Shown piece by piece: positions 1 to 8,137 of a stretch of DNA of 61,420 nucleotides. Source of the DNA: Fibrobacter sp. UBA4309 (GTDB lineage Bacteria > Fibrobacterota > Fibrobacteria > Fibrobacterales > Fibrobacteraceae); the NCBI RefSeq assembly GCF_002395745.1, contig NZ_DGUN01000013.1, positions 1 through 61,420 on the forward strand, given 5' to 3'. The position numbers were made by a program, and so were the translations under genes. Each line of letters opens with the position of its first letter. Position 1 is the stretch's first letter. Below the pieces are notes generated by a model. It was not told the origin of the DNA, ran no database searches, and saw only the letters and a program-made list of their open reading frames with translations.

Positions 1-23
1 CTCTACCGCTGAGCTAAACCGCC
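1..23 (-). tRNA. Partial tRNA, 5' end only
   Basis: Read on the minus strand, bases 23 to 1 give a 7-base acceptor strand GGCGGTT, then TA, then the D-arm with GCTCAGCGGTAGAG. This is the standard first third of a bacterial tRNA. The anticodon lies outside the window, so the amino acid cannot be named. Confidence 0.85.
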
Positions 24-33
24 ATATGAGGCA

Positions 34-62
34 AATATAGCAACGAAAAGAGCTTTTTTCAA
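34..62 (-). promoter_or_regulatory. Promoter of the partial tRNA
   Basis: On the minus strand there is a -35 TTGAAA (57-62), a 17-base spacer and a -10 TATATT (34-39). The predicted start is about 4 bases before the tRNA 5' end. It is a useful reference for sigma-70-type promoters in this genome. Confidence 0.6.
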
Positions 63-81
63 GGTACAATCCTAAATAAAT

Positions 82-816
82 TTAAAAATGCACCTCGGTT
101 TCAACAAAATCTTCGCCCCAATTTATGATTTGCCACGCAGGTGCAGAACTTTCCAGATTGAAATACGGCGTATTCCGGTTGATCTGCATTTGCGTAGAAG
201 GAGCCACGTGTACAATCTGCCGGCCCATCTTCACTTCGAAGTCGGAATGATAGTGGCCGCAGAAGATATGCGTGAGGTTAGGAAATTTCGAGAGTACCTC
301 CTGCACTTCCACCATGTTCTTCAGGTGATAGCGCAAGTCCATGAACCTATGGTTGCAGAAGCATGGCGGATGGTGCATGAACAGGAGCACTTCACCGTCT
401 ATCTTGGGTACTTCCCTTTCCAACCAGTCAAGCTGGTCGCGTGAAACATCGCCGCATGCGCTGTCCAGGAAGAAAATTTTCCTTCCATGGAAATCGATGC
501 TGTAGTAGCACTTCCCGTTGTGGACTTCAAGATCGTAGAAATCCTTCATGACTTCGACGCAGTCATGGTTTCCCGGAATGATGCAAACCGGGACACGGTA
601 GTCCTTGATGCGTTCTGCAATGTACTGGTAAGCGCCACGTTCGGCATTCTCGTTGGCCAAATCCCCGGAAAGGACAAGGAGGTCAATATCGCGCATAGAG
701 GAAGACTCAAGGGCCTTGGTAAAATTAGCCCTCACGTCAATCCCCTGTACAAGCTCTTCGGACTCCCCTATATGGATATCCGATAGCTGACCTATTTTAT
801 ATACCCTTGATGCCAT
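82..816 (-). CDS. Calcineurin-like metallophosphoesterase
   Basis: This is a predicted cytoplasmic metal-dependent phosphohydrolase of the calcineurin-like superfamily, closest in layout to CpdA/Icc cyclic nucleotide phosphodiesterases. All metal-binding blocks are visible in order: SDIH near the N-terminus, SGDL, PGNHD, MHHPP and a C-terminal GHYHSD. The length of about 244 residues fits the family. The frame is open five codons further to a TTG at 831, but ATG at 816 is the simpler start. No clear ribosome-binding site is seen at either. The substrate cannot be told from sequence. It stands alone downstream of a 340-base gap. Confidence 0.8.
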   Translation of the reverse strand: MASRVYKIGQLSDIHIGESEELVQGIDVRANFTKALESSSMRDIDLLVLSGDLANENAERGAYQYIAERIKDYRVPVCIIPGNHDCVEVMKDFYDLEVHNGKCYYSIDFHGRKIFFLDSACGDVSRDQLDWLEREVPKIDGEVLLFMHHPPCFCNHRFMDLRYHLKNMVEVQEVLSKFPNLTHIFCGHYHSDFEVKMGRQIVHVAPSTQMQINRNTPYFNLESSAPAWQIINWGEDFVETEVHF

Positions 817-831
817 TTCGGTTATTAACAA

Positions 832-1158
832 TATAAATTATAAATATACGTTATATGACCATAAAAATGAAAAAATTTGACTACCAGTTATTTTCATTGT
901 GATTGTAGTCAACTTTTTCAATGCTTTCCAGTGCCCTTTTTGTGGATAAATGTCAAAAACCCGGGTTCAACACCTATCAACATTGAAATTTGTTCATAGA
1001 TGGAGAATTTTCAACATTTGCGGCCTTTCTGCCTTTTTTCCTTGGTTTCTGATACTCAATAACTTAAGGAATCGAGGCAGAATCTTTATCCACTTTCAAC
1101 AGCATCTATATCCTTATCTCTTTATATAAATAAAGAAAAATAATGATATAGGAGTGGA
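832..1158. other. Intergenic gap with two DnaA-box-like sites
   Basis: This gap of about 330 bases is AT-rich and holds no convincing gene. It has a perfect DnaA box, TGTGGATAA, at 941-949 and a one-mismatch box, TTATCCACT, at 1086-1094. A third perfect box lies inside parB at 2760-2768. The gap lies close to parAB. It may be a DnaA-binding cluster or part of the origin region, though the stretch at 8.7-9.2 kb is the better origin candidate. Confidence 0.4.
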
Positions 1159-1539
1159 TTAAAGCTTGACCGGTTCCTTGGGAGCAGCGGGAGCGGCAGG
1201 AGCCTGCTTGTTCTGACCCATCTGGCAGTTACCCTGGAAAATGGCGCCTTCTTGGATAATGAGCTGCTTGGTCTTGATGTTGCCGACAAACTGGGAATTG
1301 CTTTCGAGGATGAGTTTATCGGTATCGATATTGCCCTTCACGCTTCCGGCGATAACAGCCGTCACGCTCTTGATTTCGCCTTCGACAAAGCCGGTCTTTT
1401 CGACGATGAGTTCGCCTTCGATATTTACGCTGCCGTTGATGCTTCCGGCCACGCGGACATCGCTCTTGCCGCTGATGTCGCCCTTGATGTTGACGGTGCT
1501 ACCAATCTGGGTAATTTCCTGTTCGCTTTTTACAGCCAT
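1159..1539 (-). CDS. Bactofilin
   Basis: This is a small polymer-forming cytoskeletal protein (DUF583/bactofilin, 126 residues). The central part is a run of short glycine-punctuated repeats, for example KGDISGKSDVRVAGSINGSV, which build the right-handed beta-helix of the family. The tail is a flexible Ala/Pro/Lys segment. Translation starts at an ATG behind AAGGAG. The gene directly follows an M23 endopeptidase gene. Bactofilin/M23 pairs are known shape determinants, in which the filament localises the peptidase and its cell-wall cutting, so a shape or envelope role is inferred. Confidence 0.92.
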   Translation of the reverse strand: MAVKSEQEITQIGSTVNIKGDISGKSDVRVAGSINGSVNIEGELIVEKTGFVEGEIKSVTAVIAGSVKGNIDTDKLILESNSQFVGNIKTKQLIIQEGAIFQGNCQMGQNKQAPAAPAAPKEPVKL

Positions 1540-1556
1540 TTTTTATCTCCTTGTTG

Positions 1557-2357
1557 TTAATAGTTTGTGAATATAGACGGGTCTATGTGTTTGCCGTCCT
1601 TGATAATTTCGTAATGGAGGTGCGCCCCGGTAGTATTGCCTGTACTTCCGACTGTACCGATGACCCTTCCCTTGCTTACGGCATTGCCTTTTCTCACCCG
1701 GATATCCTTCAGGTGAGAATAGGTACTCACGTATCCGTTCTGGTGGTTGATCGTCACCGTGTTGCCCAGGTCGTCCTTGTTTCCGGCAAAATCGACTATG
1801 CCGCTTCCTGTAGCAAAGACCGGCGAGCCGGCTGTCGCGGAATAGTCTATACCGAGGTGTCCCTCGTCTTCGTCGTATTTCTTGCTTTCAAGACCGGCGA
1901 CGGGAATGATTGTCGGGATGCGTTCCAGCTTTACCTTTTCTTCGCCCGATTCCCAGCTGTGCACATTGTCGTAGTCGACATTGATTTTTTCGTTCGGCGT
2001 ATGCACAAAGCGGTTGCGGTCGATAATACTGTTTATCTTGGCGGAGTCGTTCTCGATGAAGGTCTCGAAAATATTCTGCAGGCGGTTTTCCAGAACCCAG
2101 AGGGAATCCAGTCTCGAAAACATCTCCTCGTAGTTGTTGTCTTTCTTGATAAGCTGGGCGTTCATGACGCGCATCTTCTCGTAGGTGGCAACAATCTTGT
2201 TGAGTTTCGCCAGGTTGAACGCGAAAATTCCGGCGACCACGATAAACACGGCGAGGGCGATTTTCGCCACCAGGAACCAGGTGCTCAGCACCCGGAACTT
2301 CTTGATCTCGTGCGAGTCTTCCGGAATGATCTGTACAGTGTAGTATTTGCCTTTCAC
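1557..2357 (-). CDS. M23 (LytM-type) cell-wall endopeptidase, membrane-anchored
   Basis: 266 residues. A short cytoplasmic N-terminus is followed by one transmembrane helix (about residues 29-50), a coiled-coil-like stretch and a C-terminal M23 domain. The zinc ligands appear as HLGID and HLHYE, so the enzyme is probably active and cuts peptidoglycan cross-bridges. It starts with GTG. The gene lies between parB and the bactofilin gene on the same strand, 10 and 17 bases away, and is likely cotranscribed and partnered with the bactofilin. Confidence 0.9.
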   Translation of the reverse strand: MKGKYYTVQIIPEDSHEIKKFRVLSTWFLVAKIALAVFIVVAGIFAFNLAKLNKIVATYEKMRVMNAQLIKKDNNYEEMFSRLDSLWVLENRLQNIFETFIENDSAKINSIIDRNRFVHTPNEKINVDYDNVHSWESGEEKVKLERIPTIIPVAGLESKKYDEDEGHLGIDYSATAGSPVFATGSGIVDFAGNKDDLGNTVTINHQNGYVSTYSHLKDIRVRKGNAVSKGRVIGTVGSTGNTTGAHLHYEIIKDGKHIDPSIFTNY

Positions 2358-2367
2358 GATTCTACCG

Positions 2368-3321
2368 TTAGCGGTTTTCCATGATTTCCTGGATACGGGT
2401 CAGGTCGTCCATGCTATAATAGTTAATTACGATGGTTCCCTTTGACTGGTCCTGCCCGTTCGGGTTCAATTGAACCTTGGTTCCGAAGAAGGTCTCGAGC
2501 CTGGACTCGAAATTCTTCATGTCGGCGCTGAGTTCCGGCTTCGGCTTCTTGTCGGCCGAAAGTTCCGTTTTTTCGGTAGGCTTGTCCCCGGCAGGTTCGT
2601 CGGTCTTGGTACCGGGGGTTATGTCCTCGCCGCGGGAAATCGCTTCGATCTGTCGGACATTGAGTCCTTCTTCGATGATACGGCGTGCGACCGCTTCCGG
2701 GTCCGCAATCTTGTCGCTGCAGAGGGCTCGGGCAGCGCCTCCGGAAATCTTTCCCTCACTTATCCACAAAAGGACGTTTTCTGGCAATTTCAGGAGACGA
2801 AGTGAATTAGTTATCGCCGAGCGCGACTTACCAACAATTTTGGACAAATCTTCGTGCGTATACCCATGATCATCAATCAATTGTTGATAAGATTTGGCAA
2901 TTTCGACCGGATTCAGGTCGACACGCTGGATATTTTCGATGAGGGCCCATTCCGCGACGGTCTTGTCGTCAAGGTTTTCGTAGATCTGGGCCTTGATTGT
3001 TTCACAGTTGGCGAGCTTGGATGCACGGGTACGGCGTTCGCCGCTGATAAGCTGGTAACGGTCACCGGCCTTGCGGACCACGATGGGCTGGATTAGTCCG
3101 TGCTGCTTGATGGTTTCGGCAAGTTCCGTCAGTTCGTCGTCGCTGAAGTTCTTTCTCGGCTGGAACGGGTTCGGGTCGATAAGGTTGATATTTATATCAA
3201 CAATTTTGTCGTTTTTGACTTCAACCGGCGTATTATTCTCGAAATTGTTGATAGGGTTGCTCGAAATTCCGTGAGAACCAAAAATGGCGGAGAGTCCGCG
3301 GCCTAATGCTTGCTTGCCCAT
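2368..3321 (-). CDS. parB: Chromosome partitioning protein ParB (Spo0J)
   Basis: 317 residues. ParB binds parS sites, spreads as a CTP-dependent clamp and works with ParA to segregate replication origins. The N-terminal CTPase domain shows GERRTRA (residues 94-100) and ENIQR, followed by a helix-turn-helix region (LSKIVGKSRSAITNSLRLL), a charged linker and a C-terminal dimerisation domain. Its start overlaps the parA stop as TAATG. Four parS-like palindromes occur within 6 kb upstream. Confidence 0.96.
   Translation of the reverse strand: MGKQALGRGLSAIFGSHGISSNPINNFENNTPVEVKNDKIVDININLIDPNPFQPRKNFSDDELTELAETIKQHGLIQPIVVRKAGDRYQLISGERRTRASKLANCETIKAQIYENLDDKTVAEWALIENIQRVDLNPVEIAKSYQQLIDDHGYTHEDLSKIVGKSRSAITNSLRLLKLPENVLLWISEGKISGGAARALCSDKIADPEAVARRIIEEGLNVRQIEAISRGEDITPGTKTDEPAGDKPTEKTELSADKKPKPELSADMKNFESRLETFFGTKVQLNPNGQDQSKGTIVINYYSMDDLTRIQEIMENR
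2760..2768 (+). promoter_or_regulatory. DnaA box inside parB
   Basis: Perfect TTATCCACA inside the parB coding region. It is listed because further DnaA boxes flank the par locus. A single box can occur by chance. Confidence 0.35.
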
Positions 3322-4106
3322 TATTTATCCTTGTTCAAAATTTCTTCGGAGAGTTTCATGTATGCCTGGGAACCGGAGCTCTGTACATCGTACAGGATAA
3401 CCGGCTTGCCGTGGCTGGGTGCTTCGGAAAGTTTCACGTTTCTCGGAATCATCGCCTGGAAGACGGTATCGCTCAGGTTTTCGCGGACTTCTTCGGCGAC
3501 CTGCTTGCAGAGGCTGAGTCGCGCATCGTACATGGTGAGCAGGGCGCCTTCGATCTTGAGGTTCGCGTTCAGGTTTTTCTGGACTTCGCGGATGGTCTTG
3601 AAAAGTTCGGTCATACCCTGCAGGGCGTAGTATTCGCACTGCACCGGGATGAGCACGCTTGTCGCGGCCGTGAGGACGTTCAGGGTAAGGAGGTTCAGGC
3701 TCGGCGGGGCGTCGATGATGATGAACTCGAAATGCTGTTTCAGGACATTCATCACGCGTTCGAGTCTGCGTTCGCGGCTCATCGCGTTTACCAGTTCGAT
3801 TTCCATGACGGCAAGGTCCGGTCCGGACGTGATGGCCTTCAGGTAGTCGAGCGTCGTGTCCATGATGGCGGGCTTAATGTTTTCGTAGGTGATGTTGTCC
3901 GGGTTATCGGCAAGCTGGAGGATTTCATGGATGTCCATGTCCTGGGATTCCATGAAGCCGAGACCTTGCGATGCGTTCCCTTGCGGGTCCATGTCGATAA
4001 GGAGTGTCTTTTTCTCTAGTGCTGCAAAACTCGCAGCCAGGTTCACGGCCGTCGTGGTCTTGCCCACGCCGCCCTTCTGGTTGCAGATGGCTATCACTTT
4101 ACTCAT
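3321..4106 (-). CDS. parA: Chromosome partitioning ATPase ParA (Soj)
   Basis: 261 residues. It has the deviant Walker A motif KGGVGKTT (residues 11-18), DMDPQGN, and the DAPPSL Walker B region typical of Soj-type ParA. The protein is an ATP-switched, nucleoid-binding partner of ParB. Its stop overlaps the parB start, and its start overlaps the rsmG stop by 4 bases (ATGA). This gives the conserved rsmG-parA-parB order that usually sits near oriC. Confidence 0.96.
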   Translation of the reverse strand: MSKVIAICNQKGGVGKTTTAVNLAASFAALEKKTLLIDMDPQGNASQGLGFMESQDMDIHEILQLADNPDNITYENIKPAIMDTTLDYLKAITSGPDLAVMEIELVNAMSRERRLERVMNVLKQHFEFIIIDAPPSLNLLTLNVLTAATSVLIPVQCEYYALQGMTELFKTIREVQKNLNANLKIEGALLTMYDARLSLCKQVAEEVRENLSDTVFQAMIPRNVKLSEAPSHGKPVILYDVQSSGSQAYMKLSEEILNKDK

Positions 4107-4825
4107 TCATTACCTCGGTTGACTAAGGCATATGTCTGTTCTTCCTGGGGCAATACATATTTATATATGTGTACTGCCGGATTGTTTTCCAGGTGAACGA
4201 TGTTGTTGAAACTTTTGAGCGTAAGGAATTTTCCGCCCTTCTTGAGTCCAGGCTGTGCGCGTTCCCAGTCGTTCTCGAAAGTCGAGAGGGCGCGGCAGCT
4301 TATGAAGTCCAGGTCGGCAAGGCCCGATGTCTCGAACCGCTTGCCTACCACGGTCAGGTTCCGGAGCTGCAGTTTTTCCTTTGCGAAGTTCATGAACTTC
4401 ACGCGCATGTTGCGCGGTTCGACTGCAAAGAATTCGACTTCGGGCATCACGATGGCCAAGGGAAAAACCGGGCAGCCTGCGCCCGCACCCATGTCGGCCC
4501 ACTTTTTAGACGAAAGATCGCTACGCTGGTAGACGATAGACGATAGGGCACCTCTTTCGTCTTTCGTCTTTCGTCTTTCGTCTAATATATATATATAGGG
4601 GACGAGGGAATCTGTGATGTGGCGGCTTAGGAATTTTTCGGAATCCTTCGCCGAAATCAGGTTGCCGTACTCCTTGGTCTCTACCACCAGGTCCGCAAAA
4701 TCATAAAGCTTGCCCAAAACATCTTCGGACAACTTGACACCATGTTCTTGCAAGAACTGGCTCAAGAGATTCTGCTGATTTTTGTTTTCTCTGTAATTCA
4801 ATGAAAACCTAAAAAAATGTTCCAC
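4103..4825 (-). CDS. rsmG: 16S rRNA (guanine527-N7)-methyltransferase RsmG, with repeat-derived insertion
   Basis: RsmG methylates G527 of 16S rRNA with S-adenosylmethionine. The conserved RHITDSL segment, the SAM-binding ADMGAGAGCPVFPLAI segment and ISCRALSTF are visible. The protein is about 30 residues longer than usual. The extra residues (LDERRKTKDERGALSSIVYQ and neighbours) sit between RHITDSL and the SAM motif and are encoded by a run of GACGAAA-type heptamers (4507-4585). The predicted start is a GTG at 4825 that lies inside a parS-like palindrome. A start a few codons downstream is possible. The reading frame is intact through the insertion. Confidence 0.9.
   Translation of the reverse strand: MEHFFRFSLNYRENKNQQNLLSQFLQEHGVKLSEDVLGKLYDFADLVVETKEYGNLISAKDSEKFLSRHITDSLVPYIYILDERRKTKDERGALSSIVYQRSDLSSKKWADMGAGAGCPVFPLAIVMPEVEFFAVEPRNMRVKFMNFAKEKLQLRNLTVVGKRFETSGLADLDFISCRALSTFENDWERAQPGLKKGGKFLTLKSFNNIVHLENNPAVHIYKYVLPQEEQTYALVNRGNE
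4507..4585. repeat. Heptamer (AGACGAA/AGACGAT) repeat element inside rsmG
   Basis: Two AGACGAT units (4531-4544), a short AGGGCACCT hairpin and at least four inverted TCTTTCG units (4553-4585) form a mirrored array with a period of 7. Related arrays occur at 15769-15799, 46555-46644 and 51927-51969. The array adds about 30 residues to RsmG without breaking the frame. Confidence 0.8.
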
Positions 4826-4833
4826 GTGGAACG
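4818..4833. promoter_or_regulatory. parS-like site 1
   Basis: TGTTCCACGTGGAACG, 15 of 16 positions of a perfect palindrome. It matches the TGTTCCACGTGGAAC form of parS known from pseudomonads. It overlaps the proposed GTG start of rsmG, so ParB binding could affect rsmG-parAB expression. Confidence 0.75.
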
Positions 4834-4835
4834 TT

Positions 4836-4914
4836 AGCGAGGTGAGCGCAGCGAAAAATACATTAGGTATTTTTCATTGCCGAACCGAAGCAAGTTGGCT
4901 CCGAAGGAGCAAAC
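4836..4914. repeat. Dispersed 79-base hairpin repeat, copy 1
   Basis: It begins AGCGAGGTGA and ends GGCTCCGAAGGAGCAAAC. The middle is a 9-bp hairpin, GAAAAATAC/GTATTTTTC (4853-4861 with 4867-4875). The element is bracketed by GGAACGTTAG (4828-4837) and CTAACGTTCC (4932-4941). Copy 2 (6058-6135) has the same flanks but a different hairpin that still pairs. Confidence 0.75.
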
Positions 4915-4966
4915 AATGATTGCGAAGCAATCTAACGTTCCCAATCACAATTTAGTATATATAGAT

Positions 4967-4996
4967 ATAAAAAAGAGGGCGCCGCGGTCGGCACCC
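4967..4996 (-). terminator. Rho-independent terminator of the 5069-5794 gene
   Basis: On the minus strand the stem is GGGTGCC (4990-4996) with GGCGCCC (4977-4983), including one G-U pair. The T-rich run TCTTTTTT follows. Confidence 0.7.
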
Positions 4997-5068
4997 TTTC
5001 ACTTTTTTAAAATATCCGTTAATAACTTTTTGATAAATGTGAATTTTGTGTGGATATTTGAAACGGGG

Positions 5069-5794
5069 TTAGAGACGGAACATGAACATGGTTCCGGTCT
5101 TATGGTCCAATCCGTCCTCGATATATGTCCTGGTAAGGACAATCATCCCGTTCTGGACTCCGGTTTCGTAACGGTTGCGGACTACCAACTCCCCGTCATT
5201 TTTTTCTTTCAGGTAACAGGTGTGGATGTCTTTTTCGTCCTTGGCGATAAACTCGTCCTGGGTCGGCCTGAAGATGGTATCGTTTTTCAGGACATAGATG
5301 CTAGTGAATGGCCTGCCGTCTTCCATGTGGGTGATGGCCAGGGAGTCCCCGTCGAAGTAGACGGTTCTCGTATCGGTATCGCCGTTATCTGTTGTGGTAA
5401 GCGTAGTGATGTTTCCGTTCGTGGTCACCTCGGCTTTCTTGGTATTTGCGATAGTCCGGTATGACCATTCGCCGTCGCGGAAGTTCGACTCGTAGGTACT
5501 GTCCAGATGCGTGCCGGTCCAGTAGGCCTTATAGGTATAGATGGACTCGCCCCTGTTGTTGGCGTCGCCCTTGTCCCAGTACATGCTGTCTATTACTAGG
5601 CCACCTATGTTGACGCCGTAGAGCGAAAAATCTGCTGTTAGGGATTCGAAGACGGTCTGGATGCAATCGGTGTACGAGAGATCCGAGGGAATCTTGCCTT
5701 CCTTGGCAGGAGAATCGTTTGCTGGTGTGCTGGAGGAATCGTCACCGCAGGCAACGAAAAGTGCTGCGGCCAGGAGGAGGTATTTAAAGTTCAT
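5069..5794 (-). CDS. Predicted lipoprotein, function unknown
   Basis: About 241 residues. The N-terminus, MNFKYLLLAAALFVAC followed by GDDSSS, is a lipoprotein signal with the lipobox cysteine at residue 16 and a Ser-rich linker. The rest is rich in Thr, Asp, Tyr and beta-strand-like text, with no recognised domain. ATG at 5794, behind GGGGACC, is preferred to a TTG four codons upstream. It probably sits in the envelope. It resembles in style, though not in clear homology, the secreted proteins at 6137 and 39533. Confidence 0.7.
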   Translation of the reverse strand: MNFKYLLLAAALFVACGDDSSSTPANDSPAKEGKIPSDLSYTDCIQTVFESLTADFSLYGVNIGGLVIDSMYWDKGDANNRGESIYTYKAYWTGTHLDSTYESNFRDGEWSYRTIANTKKAEVTTNGNITTLTTTDNGDTDTRTVYFDGDSLAITHMEDGRPFTSIYVLKNDTIFRPTQDEFIAKDEKDIHTCYLKEKNDGELVVRNRYETGVQNGMIVLTRTYIEDGLDHKTGTMFMFRL

Positions 5795-5953
5795 AAAGGT
5801 CCCCAAACGGAGGAATTGATTAGTGAAAATTTAGTATAAACTCAAAAGGAGGTCAACGGACTCATGTTGGGCCTCTGGTTTCACCATAGGCCTACACCCT
5901 GCGGTTCCCAAATAAAAATGTGCAAGCACATTTTTGCTTGGTCACCTTGTGCG

Positions 5954-5969
5954 TGTTTCACGTGAAACC
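5954..5969. promoter_or_regulatory. parS-like site 2
   Basis: TGTTTCACGTGAAACC, 15 of 16 bases of the canonical parS TGTTTCACGTGAAACA. Confidence 0.85.
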
Positions 5970-5974
5970 TTATG

Positions 5975-6051
5975 AGCCGAGTGTCGCAGAACAAACTTGT
6001 TTGTTCTATGACCGAGGCGATTAAGGTCGGACTTTGGCTTTGCCAAAGTCC
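5975..6051. repeat. Dispersed hairpin repeat, diverged copy 3
   Basis: GCCGAGTGTCGCA leads into hairpin GAACAAAC/GTTTGTTC (5989-5996 with 5999-6006), then TATGACCGAGGCGATTAAGG and a second hairpin, GGACTTTGG/CCAAAGTCC (6029-6037 with 6043-6051). The order matches copies 1 and 2, but both hairpins have different sequences. Confidence 0.55.
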
Positions 6052-6057
6052 CAACAT

Positions 6058-6135
6058 AGCGAGGTGAATGCAACGAAAATAAACTTGTTTATTTTCATTG
6101 CTGAACCGAAGCAAGTTGGCTCCGAAGGAGCAAAC
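6058..6135. repeat. Dispersed hairpin repeat, copy 2
   Basis: Same ends as copy 1 (AGCGAGGTGA at the start, GGCTCCGAAGGAGCAAAC at the end). The internal hairpin is GAAAATAAAC/GTTTATTTTC (6075-6084 with 6087-6096). It lies one base before the stop of the 6137 gene and may double as its terminator. Confidence 0.75.
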
Positions 6136-6136
6136 G

Positions 6137-6979
6137 TTATTTTAGAAATTCCACGGTGTACCTTCCCTTGGCAGGGCGACCGAGGAGGTCGAAATGTCTT
6201 GCCTTTTCTAGAATGGTTGCCGGGCGGACCTTGCGACGGATCGATGTGGTGGGCTCATTGGCGAGAACATAAAACCACTTTGCATCGTTATTGCTGAAGG
6301 ATACAATAAAGCCGTTTTCCGTGTTGGTTATGGTGTCTTGGTATTCGTCAATGATGTTTTCAAGGTTTTGAAATGTTGAATCATTTTTTGGGTATTCGTA
6401 AACAGTGACGTTGCAGATATTTTCATTGTTGGCGTCAGGTGTAGTGATGGAAATATTTTTTGCCGCTTCTATTTTTTTTAAGGTATCGTTTTTCAAAAAA
6501 GTCATTGTCATATCATCTACAATAAAAACTCTGTTTTGTATGATGCGGATATAGGCAAAAACGGAAGAATCAAGAGATGCGATTTCTTCATCTGATATGG
6601 TGTCTTTACTCATATCATAAGAAATATAGGAGGAAGAGTCTCCATCAATGGAAGTGATTTCTTCTCCGAAAAAAATGTCATTTGTATAAATGGTTCTATT
6701 TGTTGACGTATTTGTTTTTTCGGTCATGATTTTGGTGTGCGTGTATTCGCAATCGTCAACGTCAACGCATCTGACAATGCTATCGAGATTACTATTCGTG
6801 TAATGGTATTTTAATACTGTGTAATAAACGAATGATCCAAAATAGTTTGCTGCATAGACGCTATCGAGGTGGTATTCTTCAAAATCCCAAGAGGGTACCG
6901 AAAGGCGCATGTAATCACGGCAGTTGACAGCGAAAGCGTTCAATGCCAGGATGGAGAGAATGAGGATGAGTTTTTTCAT
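6137..6979 (-). CDS. Secreted protein with FDLLGR C-terminal tail, function unknown
   Basis: 280 residues from ATG 6979. The N-terminus, MKKLILILSILALNAFAVNC, is a signal peptide, possibly a lipoprotein type. The body is rich in Ser, Thr, Asp and Tyr with no known domain. The C-terminus, TTSIRRKVRPATILEKARHF followed by DLLGRPAKGRYTVEF, closely matches the end of the protein at 39533-40309. Such tails resemble the D-x-x-G-R core of type IX secretion sorting domains, so export and surface display are inferred. The gene is lower in GC than its neighbours. Confidence 0.65.
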   Translation of the reverse strand: MKKLILILSILALNAFAVNCRDYMRLSVPSWDFEEYHLDSVYAANYFGSFVYYTVLKYHYTNSNLDSIVRCVDVDDCEYTHTKIMTEKTNTSTNRTIYTNDIFFGEEITSIDGDSSSYISYDMSKDTISDEEIASLDSSVFAYIRIIQNRVFIVDDMTMTFLKNDTLKKIEAAKNISITTPDANNENICNVTVYEYPKNDSTFQNLENIIDEYQDTITNTENGFIVSFSNNDAKWFYVLANEPTTSIRRKVRPATILEKARHFDLLGRPAKGRYTVEFLK

Positions 6980-7050
6980 ATTAAACAATATATATAGATC
7001 TGGTCATGAATGGAATATTGGTTGTCTTCCCCGTGGAGGTGGGGACATCC

Positions 7051-7449
7051 CTATACGGTTATCTCTACTGGGTTTCCTTCGGGGTCGAGGACGACACTTT
7101 CATAATACCCGTCGCCGGTGGTCCGGGGCTCCCCTATCACCTGGATTCCGTCGTCAGACATTTGCCGGGTGAGTCGGTCCACACCCTCCTTTGAACCGAC
7201 CGAAAAGGAAAGATGGGTTAGGCCGCAATGTTCCACGTGGAACATTGCTTCAGTCCCAACATCGGCATCTATGTCCGGGCGGTGCATCACCTCCAGGCGG
7301 GCGCCGCTTTCGAAGGTGACGAACCGGCTCGTGAACTGCTTTGCCGAATTATGGTAAACCGGGTGGACCACCCCATCGAAATACTTTCGGTAGAAAGCGC
7401 AGACCTTGTCGATGTCTTTAGCCCAGATGGCCACGTGTTCGATTTTCAT
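7051..7449 (-). CDS. VOC-family (glyoxalase/bleomycin-resistance-like) protein
   Basis: 132 residues from ATG 7449, behind AAGGGG. It shows the two beta-alpha-beta-beta-beta modules of the vicinal oxygen chelate fold. Metal ligand candidates are H5 (MKIEHVAIWAKD), E near GARLEVMH, H in GLTHLSF and a late E in GNPVEITV. The layout resembles SMU1112c/YaeR-like VOC proteins of unknown substrate. A perfect parS palindrome lies within the gene. It is the last minus-strand gene before the coding strand switches. Confidence 0.8.
   Translation of the reverse strand: MKIEHVAIWAKDIDKVCAFYRKYFDGVVHPVYHNSAKQFTSRFVTFESGARLEVMHRPDIDADVGTEAMFHVEHCGLTHLSFSVGSKEGVDRLTRQMSDDGIQVIGEPRTTGDGYYESVVLDPEGNPVEITV
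7229..7244. promoter_or_regulatory. parS-like site 3 (perfect palindrome)
   Basis: TGTTCCACGTGGAACA, a perfect 16-base palindrome inside the VOC gene, encoding MFHVEH. parS sites inside genes are normal. Confidence 0.85.
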
Positions 7450-7558
7450 GAATTCCCCTTGCGAGAATATACAAATTAATTTGAGGAACCGTATGGCATT
7501 GCAAAATCTTGCGTTGTTTTTGGGGCGCACACTATATATATTATAGTGGAGGTAGGAT

Positions 7559-8098
7559 ATGGCCGAGATAGAAATTATCCAGGGCGACATCACCAAGCTT
7601 GCAGTGGATGCCATCGTGAATGCGGCGAACTGTTCCCTCCTTGGGGGCGGCGGAGTCGACGGCGCCATCCACCGGGCGGCAGGTCCGGAGCTCTTGCGCG
7701 CGTGCCTCCCCCTCGGCGGCTGTGAGACGGGCAAGGCGAAAATTACTCCAGGGTTCAAGTTGCCGGCGAAGTTTGTGATCCACACTCCGGGGCCGGTTTA
7801 TCGGGACGGGCAGCATGGCGAACCTGCACTTCTGGAATCTTGCTATAAGAGTTGCCTCGACCTTGCCGAGGAGAATGGCTGCGAGACAGTCGCTTTCCCC
7901 GCCATCTCGACCGGCGTCTACGGCTATCCCTGGGAGGCCGCTACCGAGATTGCAGTAAAGAGCGTCCGCGAATTCCCGGTGCAAAAAGTCAAGAAGGTCA
8001 TCTTCTGCTGTTTCTCTGCCGAGATGGAACGGATTTACAAAATCAGCTGTCATCCTTGGCCGAAGGTCGAGGATCCATCACTTTTATACCCTCGCTAG
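7559..8098 (+). CDS. Macro-domain protein, O-acetyl-ADP-ribose deacetylase type
   Basis: 179 residues, MacroD/YmdB type. The ligand-binding blocks are present: QGDIT, AIVNAANCSLLGGGGVDGAI, HTPGP and the loop ISTGVYGYP. Such enzymes hydrolyse O-acetyl-ADP-ribose or remove mono-ADP-ribose from proteins. Start ATG 7559 has GGAGG upstream. It is the first of a series of plus-strand genes, divergent from the VOC gene by about 110 bases. Confidence 0.9.
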   Translation: MAEIEIIQGDITKLAVDAIVNAANCSLLGGGGVDGAIHRAAGPELLRACLPLGGCETGKAKITPGFKLPAKFVIHTPGPVYRDGQHGEPALLESCYKSCLDLAEENGCETVAFPAISTGVYGYPWEAATEIAVKSVREFPVQKVKKVIFCCFSAEMERIYKISCHPWPKVEDPSLLYPR

Positions 8099-8137
8099 TC
8101 CAACCCGCCGAGGAACAATCCGTCCTGTACAGTCTAG

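Larger units (their letters stand above)
5807..6136. other. Hairpin-rich intergenic stretch
   Basis: No gene is seen in this 330-base gap. It holds a 10-bp hairpin, AAAAATGTGC/GCACATTTTT (5914-5935), parS-like site 2, and two copies of the dispersed hairpin repeat (5975-6051 and 6058-6135) listed separately. Confidence 0.6.
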
